Assembly: GCF_947179165.1 (NCBI RefSeq)
Contig: NC_077240.1
Span: forward strand, 7,180,001-7,244,000
Length of the DNA stretch: 64,000 nucleotides
Source of the DNA: Solanum dulcamara
Taxonomy: Eukaryota > Streptophyta > Magnoliopsida > Solanales > Solanaceae
Direction: 5' to 3'
Below, one piece after another: positions 34,981-47,216 of the stretch. The notes under the pieces are model-generated. The model saw only the letters and a list, made by a program, of their open reading frames with translations, searched no databases and had not been told where the DNA came from. Position 1 is the stretch's first letter. Every line of letters starts with the position of its first letter. Both the position numbers and the translations under genes were made by a program.

Positions 34981-35130
34981 TGTTGTAAAGTAATAAGTGG
35001 ATGTCTTTTTTTTACGTGGAGCCCACTTAAAGTGGGCAAGTTGTCCACTAGTTTTTTTCTTTTTTCTAGCTTTTTTCTGGCTATAAATTGTCAATTTTAG
35101 GCATTGAAAAACATATACACAGATACCTCT
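34981..35130 (+). repeat. Copia right LTR
   Basis: Begins tgttgtaaagtaataagtgg. It has about 20 bases (taaagtgggcaagttgtcc) not present in the left LTR and lacks the CT-rich end of the left LTR. It runs into atcaagtgaaactg, which is host sequence shared with unit 1 at 13166. Confidence 0.75.
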
Positions 35131-35279
35131 TCTTTTATATCAAGTGAAACTGTATCAAAATAAATTAGGACGGAGATCGTAAAAGGGACTATTACGCAAA
35201 TATGAGAAAGTATTGAGGCAGGGACTAGAGAAATAAAAAGGCAATAAAACAGCTCATTTTGGGCAGTATCCCTTTTCAC

Positions 35280-35458
35280 CGTGATACGTCAACGAGAAAG
35301 AAGAAGATTTGTGAAGAAGAAGAAGAATCCTAAGAAGAAGATTCGAACAAGATAGATAGATTTTTTTAGATAAATACCTTAGCAGCGAAGAAATCTGAGC
35401 TTCAGAATTTGATTGAATCTCTGAAATCACATTGCAAATAGATTCATTATCAATCAAG
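35280..35458 (+). other. Probable 5' UTR exon of bZIP copy 2
   Basis: Same as the exon at 13310-13489, ending before a GGTGAGCA donor, with one visible base change (atcaatcaag). The Copia element lies about 150 bp upstream, so the promoters of the two bZIP copies differ beyond that point. Confidence 0.6.
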
Positions 35459-36094
35459 GTGAGCATATTTTCATCTGAAAAATGAAAATATCTTCTGGTT
35501 TTCGTTAATTAGCTTCTTATTTTTTGTTTTTGTTAATATGATTTGAAGTTTTTTGTTTGATTACTATGAAAATATGAGCAAAAGTAGAGGAACAAAAATC
35601 TGGGTTTATATTATTTGCCTTCCTCTTTTCGAGTGATTAATTGGAAGTTGTTCCTCTTAGGGAGGAACAATTGATCAAAAGTAGAGAGACTATTGTCTCG
35701 GATTTGTAGAAGAACTTTTTTTCCGATTTCCTAATAATTTTCTTCCGATGAAATGGGAAAAAGGAAAATAAGAAGATTCAAAATATATATCCAGTTATCT
35801 ATACTGGTGGGAAATTTAGAAGTTTACATAACGTAAGCATCCATTAATGTTGCAGTAGCAATTTTTTCTTCTATTTTAGATGAAAAAATATATATGGAAA
35901 GCAAGTTTTGATTTTTACTTGGTAGAGATTTGATGAACAATTTGGGATTTAAGGTTGGGTACTTGTGGGATAGTCTGCAGAGAGATTGCGCCACAGTTCC
36001 TTTTTTTGACAAAGGATTGCGATCACAGTTTCTAGTCTTTTGATTGTTCAAATTTATGTAAAGATGGAGTGTTTCAGAATGCCCATGGAAAATA

Positions 36095-36260
36095 GATACA
36101 ACAACAACAACAATCACCCACTGGAATCCCACAAGTGGGGTCTGGAGAGGGTAGGATGTACGCAGTCCTTACCACTACCTCACGGAGATAGAGAGGCTAT
36201 TTTCGAAAGATCATCCGTTCGAAAGTCACAGTTCTAAGTACGAGAGAAAATAAACAATAT
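36095..36260 (-). mobile_element. RTE LINE 3' tail, copy in unit 2
   Basis: Counterpart of 14128-14290 with the same boundaries and sequence (acaacaacaacaacaatcac ... ggtctggagagggtagg), inside intron 1 of bZIP copy 2. Confidence 0.8.
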
Positions 36261-36920
36261 ATATAGCATAAAGAAAAAAGAAAAAAGAAAAAAAAATAGA
36301 TAAAGTTGCTAAAATTTATTATGCTGATGTTGTAACATATTCAGTTGTTTGTGTGCACTTTCTCACAAGAGCTTAACTTTGTGCCTCGCCTGAACATTTC
36401 ATGAATGCATAGCTGCATCCTTTCCAGGTGGAATATATCTATAATGAGTATCTGCAGATAAGCTAAAATTAGAGCTTCTTTATTTCCACATAAGTAAACT
36501 CGGGAAAAGTATAGCTGTGTGTTAGAGCATAAGGAAACAATTCCTATCGTTTTGATGCTATAATTTAATTCTTTTTTGCATTGGTAATATTGCTGTGATT
36601 CCCCATTTGTCGTGGTAGTTGTTGGGTGGTGGGGGGGGAGGTTCAAGGTCTTTGTTTCTTTTCCTGCATAAAATCACTTTACAGATTGGATAGCCTTAAT
36701 TTGTATCCATCAAATTGCTTTTAGTTAAAGAGCTGCAGGAAACATAATGTTTGAATTCAGAATCGTATTGATTGGAGTAGAAAGTTTTGGGATTTGTTCA
36801 TGATACTTCGCTTGCTAAATAGTGAGATCACTTTTATCAAGGGCTGTTATATTTTTGAAGGTTTACTCATCCCACTGGTGCATATCTTTTTTTCCTTATA
36901 GGGATCTTGTGTGCTTTTTT

Positions 36921-39900
36921 ATGGCAAATTCAAAAGGTCCATGTACCATGAGAAATATGATGTACAATGGGAAGAGCTCTTTACTGCCTCCTAAAAGTCC
37001 CTTTCCTAGTTTGGCCCCATCATATGTCGATTATGTCCCCAGTTCTGCTTTCAACCAAAAGGGCATTCAGAAACCCAGAGATGGACATTCACACCATCAG
37101 CGTACTTCCTCTGAAAGCTGTATTATAGAGGAGCAACCGTCTTGGTTCGATGATCTTCTTAATGAGCCAGAAACTCCTGTACGCAGAGGCAGCCATCGAC
37201 GTTCATCTAGCGACTCCTTTGCATATTTTGATTCTGCTAACGCTGCAAACTTAGATTACATAGCTCAAGTTGATAACAAGTTCAGAAATATGCCACCTAT
37301 CCCTTCGTGGGGGTCTCAAGACGTTGATTATTACAAAGATGCTCGACAAGCTGCTTCTTTTGCCGATCAAAACTCCTCAATCCGACGCAAGAATAGGGAA
37401 AAGGATGTATCTTCAACTACAGTATCACATCTCCGCAGCCTTTCCTCTCCTGGGGAAGATCTCCGTATTCAGAGGTCTGGATCGCCATGCCTCCCGCAAG
37501 ACGGAGACAGGCCTAGATCTGCGGGAAGTGACAAGCAGGATGTAGCCGAATCTGGCCCTCCTTATCCAAGAGGGTCCGCTGAAAAAAAAGATTCTTGTCA
37601 GAGTAAGAGTTCTTCATCAGAAACAGACACAAAACGTGCGAAACAGTAAGTTCAAAGCACTCTGCAACCCCTCCATACCACCCACCCTTTTCTTAAAAGA
37701 AATTCTGGGAAGGCAGAAGGGGATATGTTTGTTAATTTGATATTTGCTTGAGAGCTTAGTTCAATATAAAAGTAATATTTTATCAGAAGATTTTCTTTTT
37801 GTGTATAACTGAGATATCCCCGAGAACTGTGGCGTATGGTTTGAAACTTGGTGGATAATGGGGGCGCGGCACCCTCTACCCTTCTCCACTTAAATACCCA
37901 AATTTTGTCTGCAGCTGTGTCCCAAAGATGGCCTTTTCTATTTCATTCGTATTCCAAGTCTTTTAGTAATCGTTTACGGTGGGTGGGTAAACAGGAGGAG
38001 ATCCTTGTGGGTTAGACTAACTGGCCGAGAAGGTTAGCGAGGTTCCTTCTACGGTGAAGTAAGAGATCTTTCACTATAGTGGGAAAGGTCTTATCCTTTT
38101 ATCATCTTAACACGTATCAAGTGGCTTTATCTAAGTTGAAATGGAGCCTTTCGTATTTGGCCGTAAATCTCTGTCAAGATCTAAGCTGTCCTTTATATTA
38201 ATGTATTTTAGCATCTCAAGATCTAAGTTGGCCGCTCTCAAGATGTTATTTTAGCATTTTATGTTGAAGTGCCCCCTTCCCCCTCCAAATATGATGTTTT
38301 TTAACGTTAAAAGGTATCATAAAATACAGGCAATTCGCTCAGCGGTCACGAGTCAGAAAGCTTCAATACATAGCTGAATTGGAAAGAAATGTACAAGCTT
38401 TGCAGGCATGTATCAGCTGAACCTTTGAAATACATACACTGGTACCTGGACATGAAGTGGATGTTGCATTTTGGTAAATTGTTAATTTGACTAGTTTTGG
38501 TGATTTCAGGCTGAAGGTTCTGAAGTGTCTGCTGAGCTTGAATTCCTTAACCAGCAGAATCTTATCCTCAGCATGGAGAATAAAGCCCTAAAGCAGCGCT
38601 TAGAAAGTTTAGCTCAGGAACAACTTATAAAGTATTGTAAGTTTCTTTATCTGTTATACTGAATTATTCTACTTGTTTCTAGTGCTTGTATTCTTGGACT
38701 ATTTTGATAAAGTTGATTATGCAGCAGGTCTTGTGAGTCCAAACCTAATTAGGTTTATCTGAAAATTGATTTTTTCATGGTGAATAAAACAACTGCAAGT
38801 GAGTGAGTATTGGTTCAAGCGAGCTGGGAAAGTGGACACGGTTTTCCTGGAACTAAAACAATAGTTTTTGAGTAATGTTCAATTTGATTAACAAAATAGC
38901 GGTTACTAGGAAACAACAACAACAACAACATACCTAGTGAAATTCCACAAGTGGGGTTTGGGGAGGATAGGATGTACGCAAACCTTACCACTACCTCATA
39001 GAGATAGATCGGATGTTTTCGAAAGACTGTCGGTTCAAAAGTATCAGCCCCAAGTAAGAGAAAAACAATATATATAGAATAATGGCAAAAAACGAAAAGC
39101 GATGCAAATTTTACAAGGCAAGAACAATAACGGTAGCGAAGTAATGTGATAATCAAAAGGCAATAACAACACAACTATAATGGCATGCCTAGACCTACGA
39201 CCAACCCTAAACCGACACAAGGCAAGACACCATTCTATCCCTACTAGCCTTCTATCCTAATTCGTGACCTCCACACATTTCTATCTAAGGTCATGTCCTC
39301 GGTGATATGGAGTAGCACCATATCTTGTCTAATCACCTTTTTCCAATACTTTTTCGGTCTACCCTTACCCCTCCGCATAACCTCCAAATTCAATCATTCG
39401 CACCTCCTAACTGGGACGTCGACACCCCTCTTCTGCACATGCCCAAACCATCTCAATCTCGCTTTTCTCATCTTGTTTGCTATAGAGGCCACTCCCACCT
39501 TCTCCCGAACAACCTCATTCTTAATCTTATCACTCCTAGTGTGTCCACACATCCATCTCAGCATCCTCATCTCCGCAACATGCATCTTTTGAACATGAGA
39601 GTTCTTTACTGGCCAACACTCTACTCTATATAACAACGCTGGTCTAACCACCATTCTGTAGAACTTATCTTTAAGTTTAGGTGATACCTTTTTTATCACA
39701 GAGGACTCCAGAGGCAAGCCTCCATTTCGTCCATGCTGCCCCAATGCGATGCGTGACATCATCGTCGATATCTCCACTACTCTGGATGATGGATCCAAAA
39801 TATTTAAAACTTTCTGTCTTAGGGATAGGTTGAGTGGCAAGCCCCACTTCTATGCCCTCTTCATCCATCGCAACACTGAATTTGCACTCCAAGTATTCTG

Positions 39901-42900
39901 TTTTAGTCCTGCTCAATCTGAACCCTTTGGACTCCAGAGTTTGTCTTTAAACCTCAAACCTATCATTAACTCTATCTCGAGTCTCATCAATCAAAACTAC
40001 GTCATCCGCAAATAACATACACCATGGAACCTCTTCCTGAATAGACCGTGTCAGCTCATCTATCACCAAGGCAAAAAGAAAAAGACTCAGTACAGATCCC
40101 TGAGCTAGTTCCATCACAATAGTAAAATACTCTGAGTCACCTCCCACACCTCCCACAGTAGAACCCGAGTCTTGGCTCCAGCATACATGTCCTTTATCGC
40201 CCTAATATACACCATCGGAACACCTTTAGCCTCCAGACACTTTCAGAGAACATCCCTCGGAACTTTATCATAAGCCTTTCAAGATCAATGAACACTATAT
40301 GAAGATCCCATTTTCTTTCTCTAAATTTCTCCACCAATCTCCGCATAAGATGGATTGCTTTTAGTAGTCGACCGCCCCAGCACGAATTCGAATTGATTCT
40401 CTGAGATTGCCACTCCTCTCGTCACCCTCATCGCCACCACTCTCTCCTATATCTTCATAGTGTGGCTTGACAATTTGATACTCCTGTAATTATTACAGTT
40501 TTTGGCATCACCTTTGTTCTTTTATAATGGAACCATAATACTTCACCTCCATTCATCGGGCATCTTAGTTGTCTTCAAAATAACATTAAACAACCTAGTC
40601 AACCACTCCAAATCTGCCTTGTCAGTGCTCCTCCAAAAGTCCACCGGAATCTCATCGGGTCTGATCGCTCTCCCCCTTCCATCCTGCTAATAGAACGTCT
40701 AACCTCCTCAACCTTAAAACACCTGCAGTACCCATAGTCTCATTTTTCATTTAAGAGTTCATAGAAGTAAGCTTGCCACATTTGCTTGATATAGGTCTCA
40801 TCCACTAACACTTCTCTTTCTTCGTCCTTGATGCACTTTACTAGATCCAAGTCGCGGGCTTTTCTCTCTCTCTTTGGTGAGCCTATACAATCCCTTATCC
40901 TTATCTTTTTCTCCTAACTCGACATATAAGCGTTCAAAAGTTGTCGTCTTAGCACTAATGACTGCTGACTTTGCTTCCGTCTCGCCTTCTTATAGATATC
41001 TTTAAGCCTGCTCTTCTCATCCTCATCCACGCACTCCAACCACTCCGTATAGGCAACCTTCTTAGCTTTCACTTTGCCTTGAACTACTCCATTCCACCAC
41101 CAATCTCCTTGACGACCACCAAAGATTCCTCTCAATACCCCTAGAATCTCGATAGCTACTTTTCTAATTCAACCAGCAGTCATGTCCCACATGTTGTTCA
41201 CATCCGTTCTACTACTCTAGGCCCCCAAACCAATCAACTTCTCCCCTATCTCCCGAGAAAGAGTGGGAGTCAGGGCCCCCCATCTAATCCTCGGTCGGTC
41301 AAATAGGGTCTTCTTTCTCCTATCCCTCTTAATTCTCCAAGTCCATCACCAAAAACTTATGTGGGGTGGTAATATTTTCACTCGGAATAACCTTGCAATT
41401 CTTACAAAGACCTTTATCCCAAATACATCAATTGTTGGTAAGACGATGGAATTATCTTGTTATAGCCAAGGTTGTGGCCTAGCGGTGAATGAAAACCATG
41501 GAAAACCAGAATGAAAATCCCAGCAGAGACAAAAAGTGCTACGTGATTTCTTCGGTACTTTTACTGGTGAGAGGTAGCAACTACCCGATGAAATCAGGAA
41601 GGTGCTCATGCCAGGTGGGCCGGACACGACGGCTTTTTAATAATGAAATGATCTTGCTGATAATCTAAAAGTTCTTTGAACTAATAAATTTGCGAAAAAT
41701 TGCCTTCTTTTCCAGCTGTTTGGAAAACTAGAATGGTCTTCTTTGTGATCCTGTTCTACTATACAACAACAACAACCTAGTGAAATCCCACAACGTGGGT
41801 CTGGGGAGGGTAAATTGTACGCAGACCTTACTCCTACCAAGGTAGGACGGCTGTTTCCGGGAAACTCTCAGCACAACTATAATTATTTGAATTGTTTTAT
41901 ATCACTTCAAAATGCATAAATCGATTCTTCTCTATAAAGGTTGCCTTAGCACTGAAATAAAATTGTGTTTAAGGTCTTCCTTCGTCAAACGAATAAAAAA
42001 AAGAAGGTTGGCTTTTCGCCGTGCTCCTTTTTTCAGTTATAGGACGGAGGGAGGGAGACAACTGAAACTTTTAGATTCGAGTTTTCGCCCTTTCCTCCTC
42101 TTTCGATAAGCTTTTCATAGCCGTAGTCGTACTCAAGTACCCCTGCAGGGGAATCCACTTTTGAGATGGAGAGAATCCCGGGATGCATATGCTCTTTTCA
42201 GGGTTGAAGGAAGAAGTAAGCGCAACTATTGGACTTCTTTGTGGTATGGCAGCAGTAGCAAAGAAAGAAACTGCTCACTCTGCTTTACCGAGAAAAGGAG
42301 CAGTGAGAAAGGGATGACTATCATACGGAAATGAAACTAGTAAAGTAAGATGCCAGAACTCTTGCTTTCGTCTTGTCTTTACTCTTCCCCCATCTTCCCG
42401 TCGCCTGTCCGCTCAACTCTGATACCCAAATCTCCTTTTGTTTGAAGTTTATTGGACATGAATGAACCCGAACAGACGTACCCGCCGTTTCTGCTTTCTG
42501 CCATATGGGTTCAGTTTCATAATGTTATTATCGGGGGGCAGCCCTCGGCCCGATCATCCAATTCGCTCCAACAGGCAGGAATGGTTCTGTAGTCAAATAG
42601 AAAGATGCTTTCTTCGCTTTATTGGAAGAAAAAAAGAATGATCGTCGTTTTCCAGACATCCCAGAAGAAGAGTTAAGGGAGCTCCAATTGGAAATTGAAA
42701 AAGAAACTATGGCTTTCAGCGAGGGAAATGTTTGACGAGACACGTTTAACGTAGTAGAAGGTTTAATTGATAGGAATAGTTGTAGTGCGCGGTGATAGAC
42801 CACCTTATGGCCGATGTGATTACTAGCCAAAGGGCAAAAAGACGAGGTTGAGTGCGACTCTACCAATACCAATCTCCTCTGGAGCAAGGAAAAACAACTC

Positions 42901-43708
42901 TGCCTGGTGTGACTTGATCCCTTATGATCTCCTTTTTAAGATGGACAATCTAACTAAGGTCAAAATTTCTTGGGGAAAAAAAGTAGTACTCTTTTCCGCA
43001 TCTGGATGACCTTAGTGTGAATGGGTCCCTGTTTTCTGCTTCAAGCCTTCAAATTTGCTTACCTTTCAAAATTAACTCAAGGGATGGAAGTTATTCTTAT
43101 TTATCTCTGGAGCAATAGTAGCATACATACAGATTAAAATGAATGCTTGGATGACTTTTGTGGAGCATGATATTGTTGCTCAGCTGCTTTGCTATCACAT
43201 CTCTCTTTTGCACTTATTTGGTAAAACAGAAAGTTACTTGTCCAAATAAAGAAAGAGAAGCAATGCGGTCGAATTTGCAACTACAAGATTGCTAAATAAT
43301 TGATCATTCATTAACCCAAGTGCTGCTTTCTTTCCTTGATTCAAAGACCTACAGGAAACTGCCCTAGTGAGTTAAAAACTATTTTGAACATGGGAACTGT
43401 TCTGTTTTGTTGGATAGTAGTGTTTCGGAGCAGTTGAAAGTTTATACAACCAGTTGTTTATTTTCATTTGTTTCATTGAAAACTGCAACTCATAAATTTT
43501 ATATGCAGTGGAGCATGAAGTTCTGGAAAGAGAAAGAGGAAGACTACGAGCATTGTATCAGCAACAACAGCAACAGCCACAGCAACAGAAGCCATCTTAC
43601 AGCCATCATCGCATCACTAGTAGGGATCTCGATCAACAACTTGCAAACCTCTCCCTGATACAAAAAGAGGCCGAGCGTGATGCTGTTTCAGGACAACTTC
43701 ACATTTGA
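36921..43708 (+). CDS. bZIP transcription factor, copy 2 (375 aa)
   Basis: Coding exons: 36921-37645, 38330-38405, 38510-38636, 43509-43708. Residues 1-242 (first coding exon) are identical to copy 1, and exons 3-4 appear identical too. All differences are in the last exon: a Q/P tract shorter by six residues ([12 protein letters not shown]) and substitutions in [27 protein letters not shown]. The same Lys replaces the invariant basic-region Asn, and the same GC-AG intron (38406-38509) is present. The last intron holds a LINE, the SINE, an RTE tail and an organelle-like block. No stop or frameshift, so probably functional. Confidence 0.9.
38912..41415 (-). mobile_element. 5'-truncated RTE LINE, unit 2 only
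   Basis: The GTT-type tail starts at 38912 (acaacaacaacaacatacct), then C-terminal, reverse transcriptase (frames 40156-39394) and linker (41135-40914) regions. It ends within the endonuclease at about 41415. Frames are broken, and motif A FIDLE is followed by a frameshift. Unit 1 is continuous here (ctaggacaattactggtcat), so insertion postdates the duplication, apparently with a small target deletion. Confidence 0.88.
41463..41643 (+). mobile_element. TS-type SINE, unit 2
   Basis: Counterpart of the SINE at 17033-17213, with the same ends and flanking repeats (attatcttgtta / gaaatgatcttgctg) and several substitutions. Confidence 0.85.
41765..41880 (-). mobile_element. Short RTE LINE tail, unit 2 only
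   Basis: caacaacaacaacctagtga ... cacaacgtgggtctggggag ... cagaccttactcctaccaagg is the LINE 3' tail. Unit 1 reads tctactataagtatttgaat without it. The repeated ctata on both sides suggests the target duplication. Confidence 0.75.
41955..42900. other. GC-richer block, possibly organelle (mitochondrial) DNA insert
   Basis: This block replaces the LINE found at the same point in unit 1. It is visibly less AT-rich than its surroundings and has the look of plant mitochondrial intergenic DNA (for example gtactcaagtacccctgcag, gtttctgctttctgccatat). A broken frame on the plus strand reads [20 protein letters not shown] and [20 protein letters not shown], flanked by stops. I do not recognise the protein. 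The mitochondrial origin is inference from composition. Confidence 0.4.
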
Positions 43709-44631
43709 CCGTAACTGTGGCTTTGCCTTTAATCTTGTCTTACTGATTGTCCCTCAGTTGACTTTGCCATGGAGTGACAGAAATTCACGATTTTCATTGT
43801 GTGAGATCAAGAAGAGGTCTTGCTTCCCATGTGCTCACCTCCAACGGGTTTGTTCTCCTACTGTCTAAATTGATTCTAGTTCTTGTTTCAACATTTTGTC
43901 TTTTACATCAACATTTGTTAAGCTTTTACGCGCACCTGGTGGTCAATGCTAAAGAATAGCATTTGTCGCAGTTGACTCATCTGAGGTGGTTAAATCCAGC
44001 ATGATATCTCATGTCTTTGTATGTTGGGAGTGATTAAATTCATCAGTTTCCCTTACTCTCTCTTTTGTAACATTTTCCAACTTCTGATTCCTCTAATTTT
44101 ATCTCCATGAATGCGTTCTCATTAACCATGTAATGTAAGCATTGATGGAGCTCCTTTCTGCTCATTCCTTGTTTCTTCTTAATGCAATAAAAACATTCAT
44201 GTTAATTTTTAACTTTCTATTTCAGCCAAATATGGAAAGAAGTATTGTCTATTTGTCTTATGGTACATGGTACCCAGGGGCGCAGGCCTAGCAAACCCTA
44301 ACCCTATCTAATATGTTAGATTAATATTTCACATAAGTATTGCATTTTAAATCATATGGGTCTTCCATTCTACAAGAGGGATTAATCCACCATTCAATTC
44401 AATACATACATAAGAATAAAAACGAAAGCCAAGGAGTAAAATAGGGCTTGTATTCATATTGGACTTCGTTTGACATCAACTGCAAACATTAGACACAACT
44501 CTGTAGGAAAAAGGGATCCGCAGATCAGAGATAAATCTTTCAACTTCTATAAATACTCAAAACGAACGATACCAATTGTTTATTTTTTTCAAAATTCAGA
44601 AAATACACCTGAAAATTAAAACCCATAGAAA
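43709..44631 (+). other. 3' UTR and intergenic region after bZIP copy 2
   Basis: Counterpart of 21925-22846 with a small number of substitutions. No other gene. Confidence 0.6.
44186..44191 (+). terminator. Candidate polyadenylation signal of bZIP copy 2
   Basis: AATAAA in aatgcaataaaaacattc, at the same place as 22402-22407. Confidence 0.5.
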
Positions 44632-45039
44632 TCACTCAACTCTCAGTCTTTTCCCCTTACCAACATCATTCTTGTTCTCCAAGAAACGAATTCTCTTGTT
44701 GACAGCATCAAGCTTTGATTCCACTAGTGTCAGGAGATCCTTCTCTCCTTGTTCTTCTTCTGCTTGTGGTTCTGGTACTGGTACAGGTTCTGGTCTTGAT
44801 GATTCCTTGTGCTTCTTTTCGGGTTTTAGATTTTGAGAGTAGAGATCAAGAACTTCTTTAACAGCATCCAAATTTTCAGGCCAAGTCTGAAGTTCCCCTT
44901 GAGGACCGGAAATAATAGTACAGAGCTTGATATCACACAGTGTTGCAAGCTCCATTGATTTCCTCTTGATACATTCTTTCCTCACTTGATAAGTTTTCGG
45001 ATTGATTGTTTTCTTCTTGCTTTGATCTTCTTCTGCCAT
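44632..45039 (-). CDS. Small type I MADS-box-like protein, copy 2 (135 aa)
   Basis: Paralogue of 22847-23254: MAEEDQSKKKTINPKTYQVR, then the same CIKRKSMELATLCDIKLCTI core. Differences from copy 1 include N5D, S16T, a Val-to-Glu change in LDAVKEVLDLY, and D/S-to-H/R changes in the KKHKESSRPEP linker. The frame is intact. Its TATA-like box is retained. The downstream neighbour in this unit, on the same strand, is COBL4. Confidence 0.78.
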   Translation of the reverse strand: MAEEDQSKKKTINPKTYQVRKECIKRKSMELATLCDIKLCTIISGPQGELQTWPENLDAVKEVLDLYSQNLKPEKKHKESSRPEPVPVPEPQAEEEQGEKDLLTLVESKLDAVNKRIRFLENKNDVGKGKRLRVE

Positions 45040-45110
45040 GGCTTGATTCGATGTTCAAACCAAAAAAAGGGAAAACTGGAGGAATTGAATGAGTCCTAAG
45101 AAGTAGAGTG

Positions 45111-45120
45111 TATTATATAG
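45111..45120 (-). promoter_or_regulatory. TATA box of MADS copy 2
   Basis: CTATATAATA on the minus strand about 75 bp upstream of the ATG at 45039; same as copy 1. Confidence 0.55.
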
Positions 45121-47216
45121 GGTTTTTGGGCGGAGTTTTATACTTTTGGTAATAGAAGTTGCCTAATTAAATTGTAATTACTGTTCCTAATTTGTATGGG
45201 AATCTTGGGAGGTCGGTGAAAAATTTGTAAAAGTTTTAGTATGCTAAGCGTCAGAACTGGGAAAGAAATAATATAGAAAATACTCCTAATTGCAACTTCC
45301 TCTTGTATAGAAAAATAGTAATTGCCATTCCCTAATTGACAAACCTCTGGGCTAGATTGTCTACGTCACATTTTTGGGGATAGTTCTGCTAAGGCAGATT
45401 TTTTTTTCAATTACTTGCCTTAATAAATCGGGTCAATTTGGGATACGGTAGATGATAACTTTGTTTAGTAAAATATTGAAAAAGTTTCCTTGTTGGATTT
45501 GGTGAGACAACTTTGTGAAGATATTTAGTGGTATTTTTCTTTGATTTACTTTCCTATACTTTCTCAGACATTCCTCTTGTATACAAAGTAAAGAGAAGTT
45601 GATTTGGTTAAAGTTTAATGATTAATCAAATTATTTGAAAAAATAAATGAGACAATAATTTTGAGTGGAAAATTTGTACTCTAACTAGTTTCTTTCTAAA
45701 AAGGTATCAATAAATATGTTCTCTTGGCTGATAACCCTTTCAGATCTTAGTTAAACTGTTTATTAATGGATGAATTTGTACAAAAAGGGTAATTTGGAAT
45801 CGGTATTTAAATTTCATTTCCATTTTTGACATTTGTGTAAAATTGACGAAACCAAAAAAAATTCTTGATTAAAATATTCTTGAGGTGAGTGACAGATGAT
45901 AAAGAGCCACCCCAAAATCGAAACTAATGAATTATGACAAGTCATGATACAGCAGTATGCCTTCATATTATATTCAATTTATTTATTCTATTTGATTATT
46001 TACAAATTATATCATATTTTTTTAAAAGCTACAAACAAATAAGAAAAAAAGAAACATGTATACATAGGTTTTGGGGGAATTTTGTACTTTTGGTTAGGTC
46101 TATTTATTGAAGGGATTAGATGGATAATTATGCTTAATGGTAAATATACTAATTCACTAACCAGTCAATAAGCTATTGGTTGGTTTGGTAGTATTATCGG
46201 ATGGTATATTGACTCAATCATTTCATGCTTTTTTTCATTCACGTCCACTCACCAATATATTGATCTTCTATCAAACAAAATAATTTTTCTTATTCTACTA
46301 AGTTGGTACTTTTGTAATTATAAATCATAGTGAGCAATGCATGAAAGTGCAAATTTTGATGTTGCATGTACATAAGCATTTATTTAACAAATATACTTAT
46401 GGTAAAAATTTAACTACAATAATTTTTAATGAGTTAACGGTTTACTTAATAAGAAAATTTAGTAATCCTCCCCGCACCGATAAATCATTAATTCTAAAAT
46501 TTTAATCCGTTCATGATCAAACGTTAATTCGATAATCCAATACATTAATTTTGCGATCAACTTATCGCTCACGATTTAATTTTGAACCGCTCCTATTTTG
46601 GTAATAGAAGCTGCCTAACTAAGTTACAATTACTATTTCCTAATTTGTATAGGAATGGAATTAAATTCTCTTAGGAGGTCGGTGAAAAAACTGCAAAAGT
46701 TTTAGTATGCTAAGCGTCCCGAATTGGAAAAGAAATAACATTAGAAAAATAGTATAATTGCAATTTCTCTTGTATAGAAAAATAGTAATTGCAACTTCCC
46801 AAGTTGACTAACACATCTAATTTAGACCATCTACGTCACACCGCCTAGAATGCGTTCTTTTTTCTGAACCTACTAAGATGAAATATTCTTTTTTCTAATG
46901 ATTGACTTCATATTATAGTTCAAGATTTAATTATTCTCAAATCACGTCAGATTATAAAACTACAAACAAATAAGAAAAAAAAATAAGTCATCACAAATTA
47001 ACCGGGATGATTTCATGCTATATAAAACCTAGTTAATCTGTTGGATTACTCACAAATCATTTCAGATCGTCATAACCCCACAATCCCAACCATGCGACCC
47101 AAAAAACATATAATCGTCTCATACTTGCATCTAGGCCTTGAATTTATGCATAGAAGACCTCTTGTGAGAGACTATATATCACTGTATAAATTAATATTAA
47201 TTACTAATTACACTTG
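45121..47216. other. Intergenic region between MADS copy 2 and COBL4
   Basis: Aligned with 23340-24960 up to about 46710. It contains a partly repeated phrase: gtaatagaagttgcctaatt (45152) recurs as gtaatagaagctgcctaact at 46600, with similar following sequence. From 46800 to 47216 it is the 3' flank of COBL4. No gene is seen. Confidence 0.55.

Larger units (their letters stand above)
30479..35130 (+). mobile_element. Defective Ty1/Copia retrotransposon in unit 2
   Basis: LTR ends start tgttgaaagtaataagtgga (30479) and tgttgtaaagtaataagtgg (34981). The right LTR directly follows a polypurine tract ccaaagggag. Between them, in Copia order, are gag zinc knuckle, protease, integrase, reverse transcriptase and RNase H, split by many stops and frameshifts. 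It separates left-flank homology (30140-30478) from the rest of unit 2, while unit 1 is continuous at 13130-13165. It therefore inserted after the duplication. A target duplication is not clear. Confidence 0.9.

Noticed and set aside
42528..42887. 119-codon minus-strand ORF
   Set aside because: Antisense to the organelle-like block; no recognisable family and no plant gene features.
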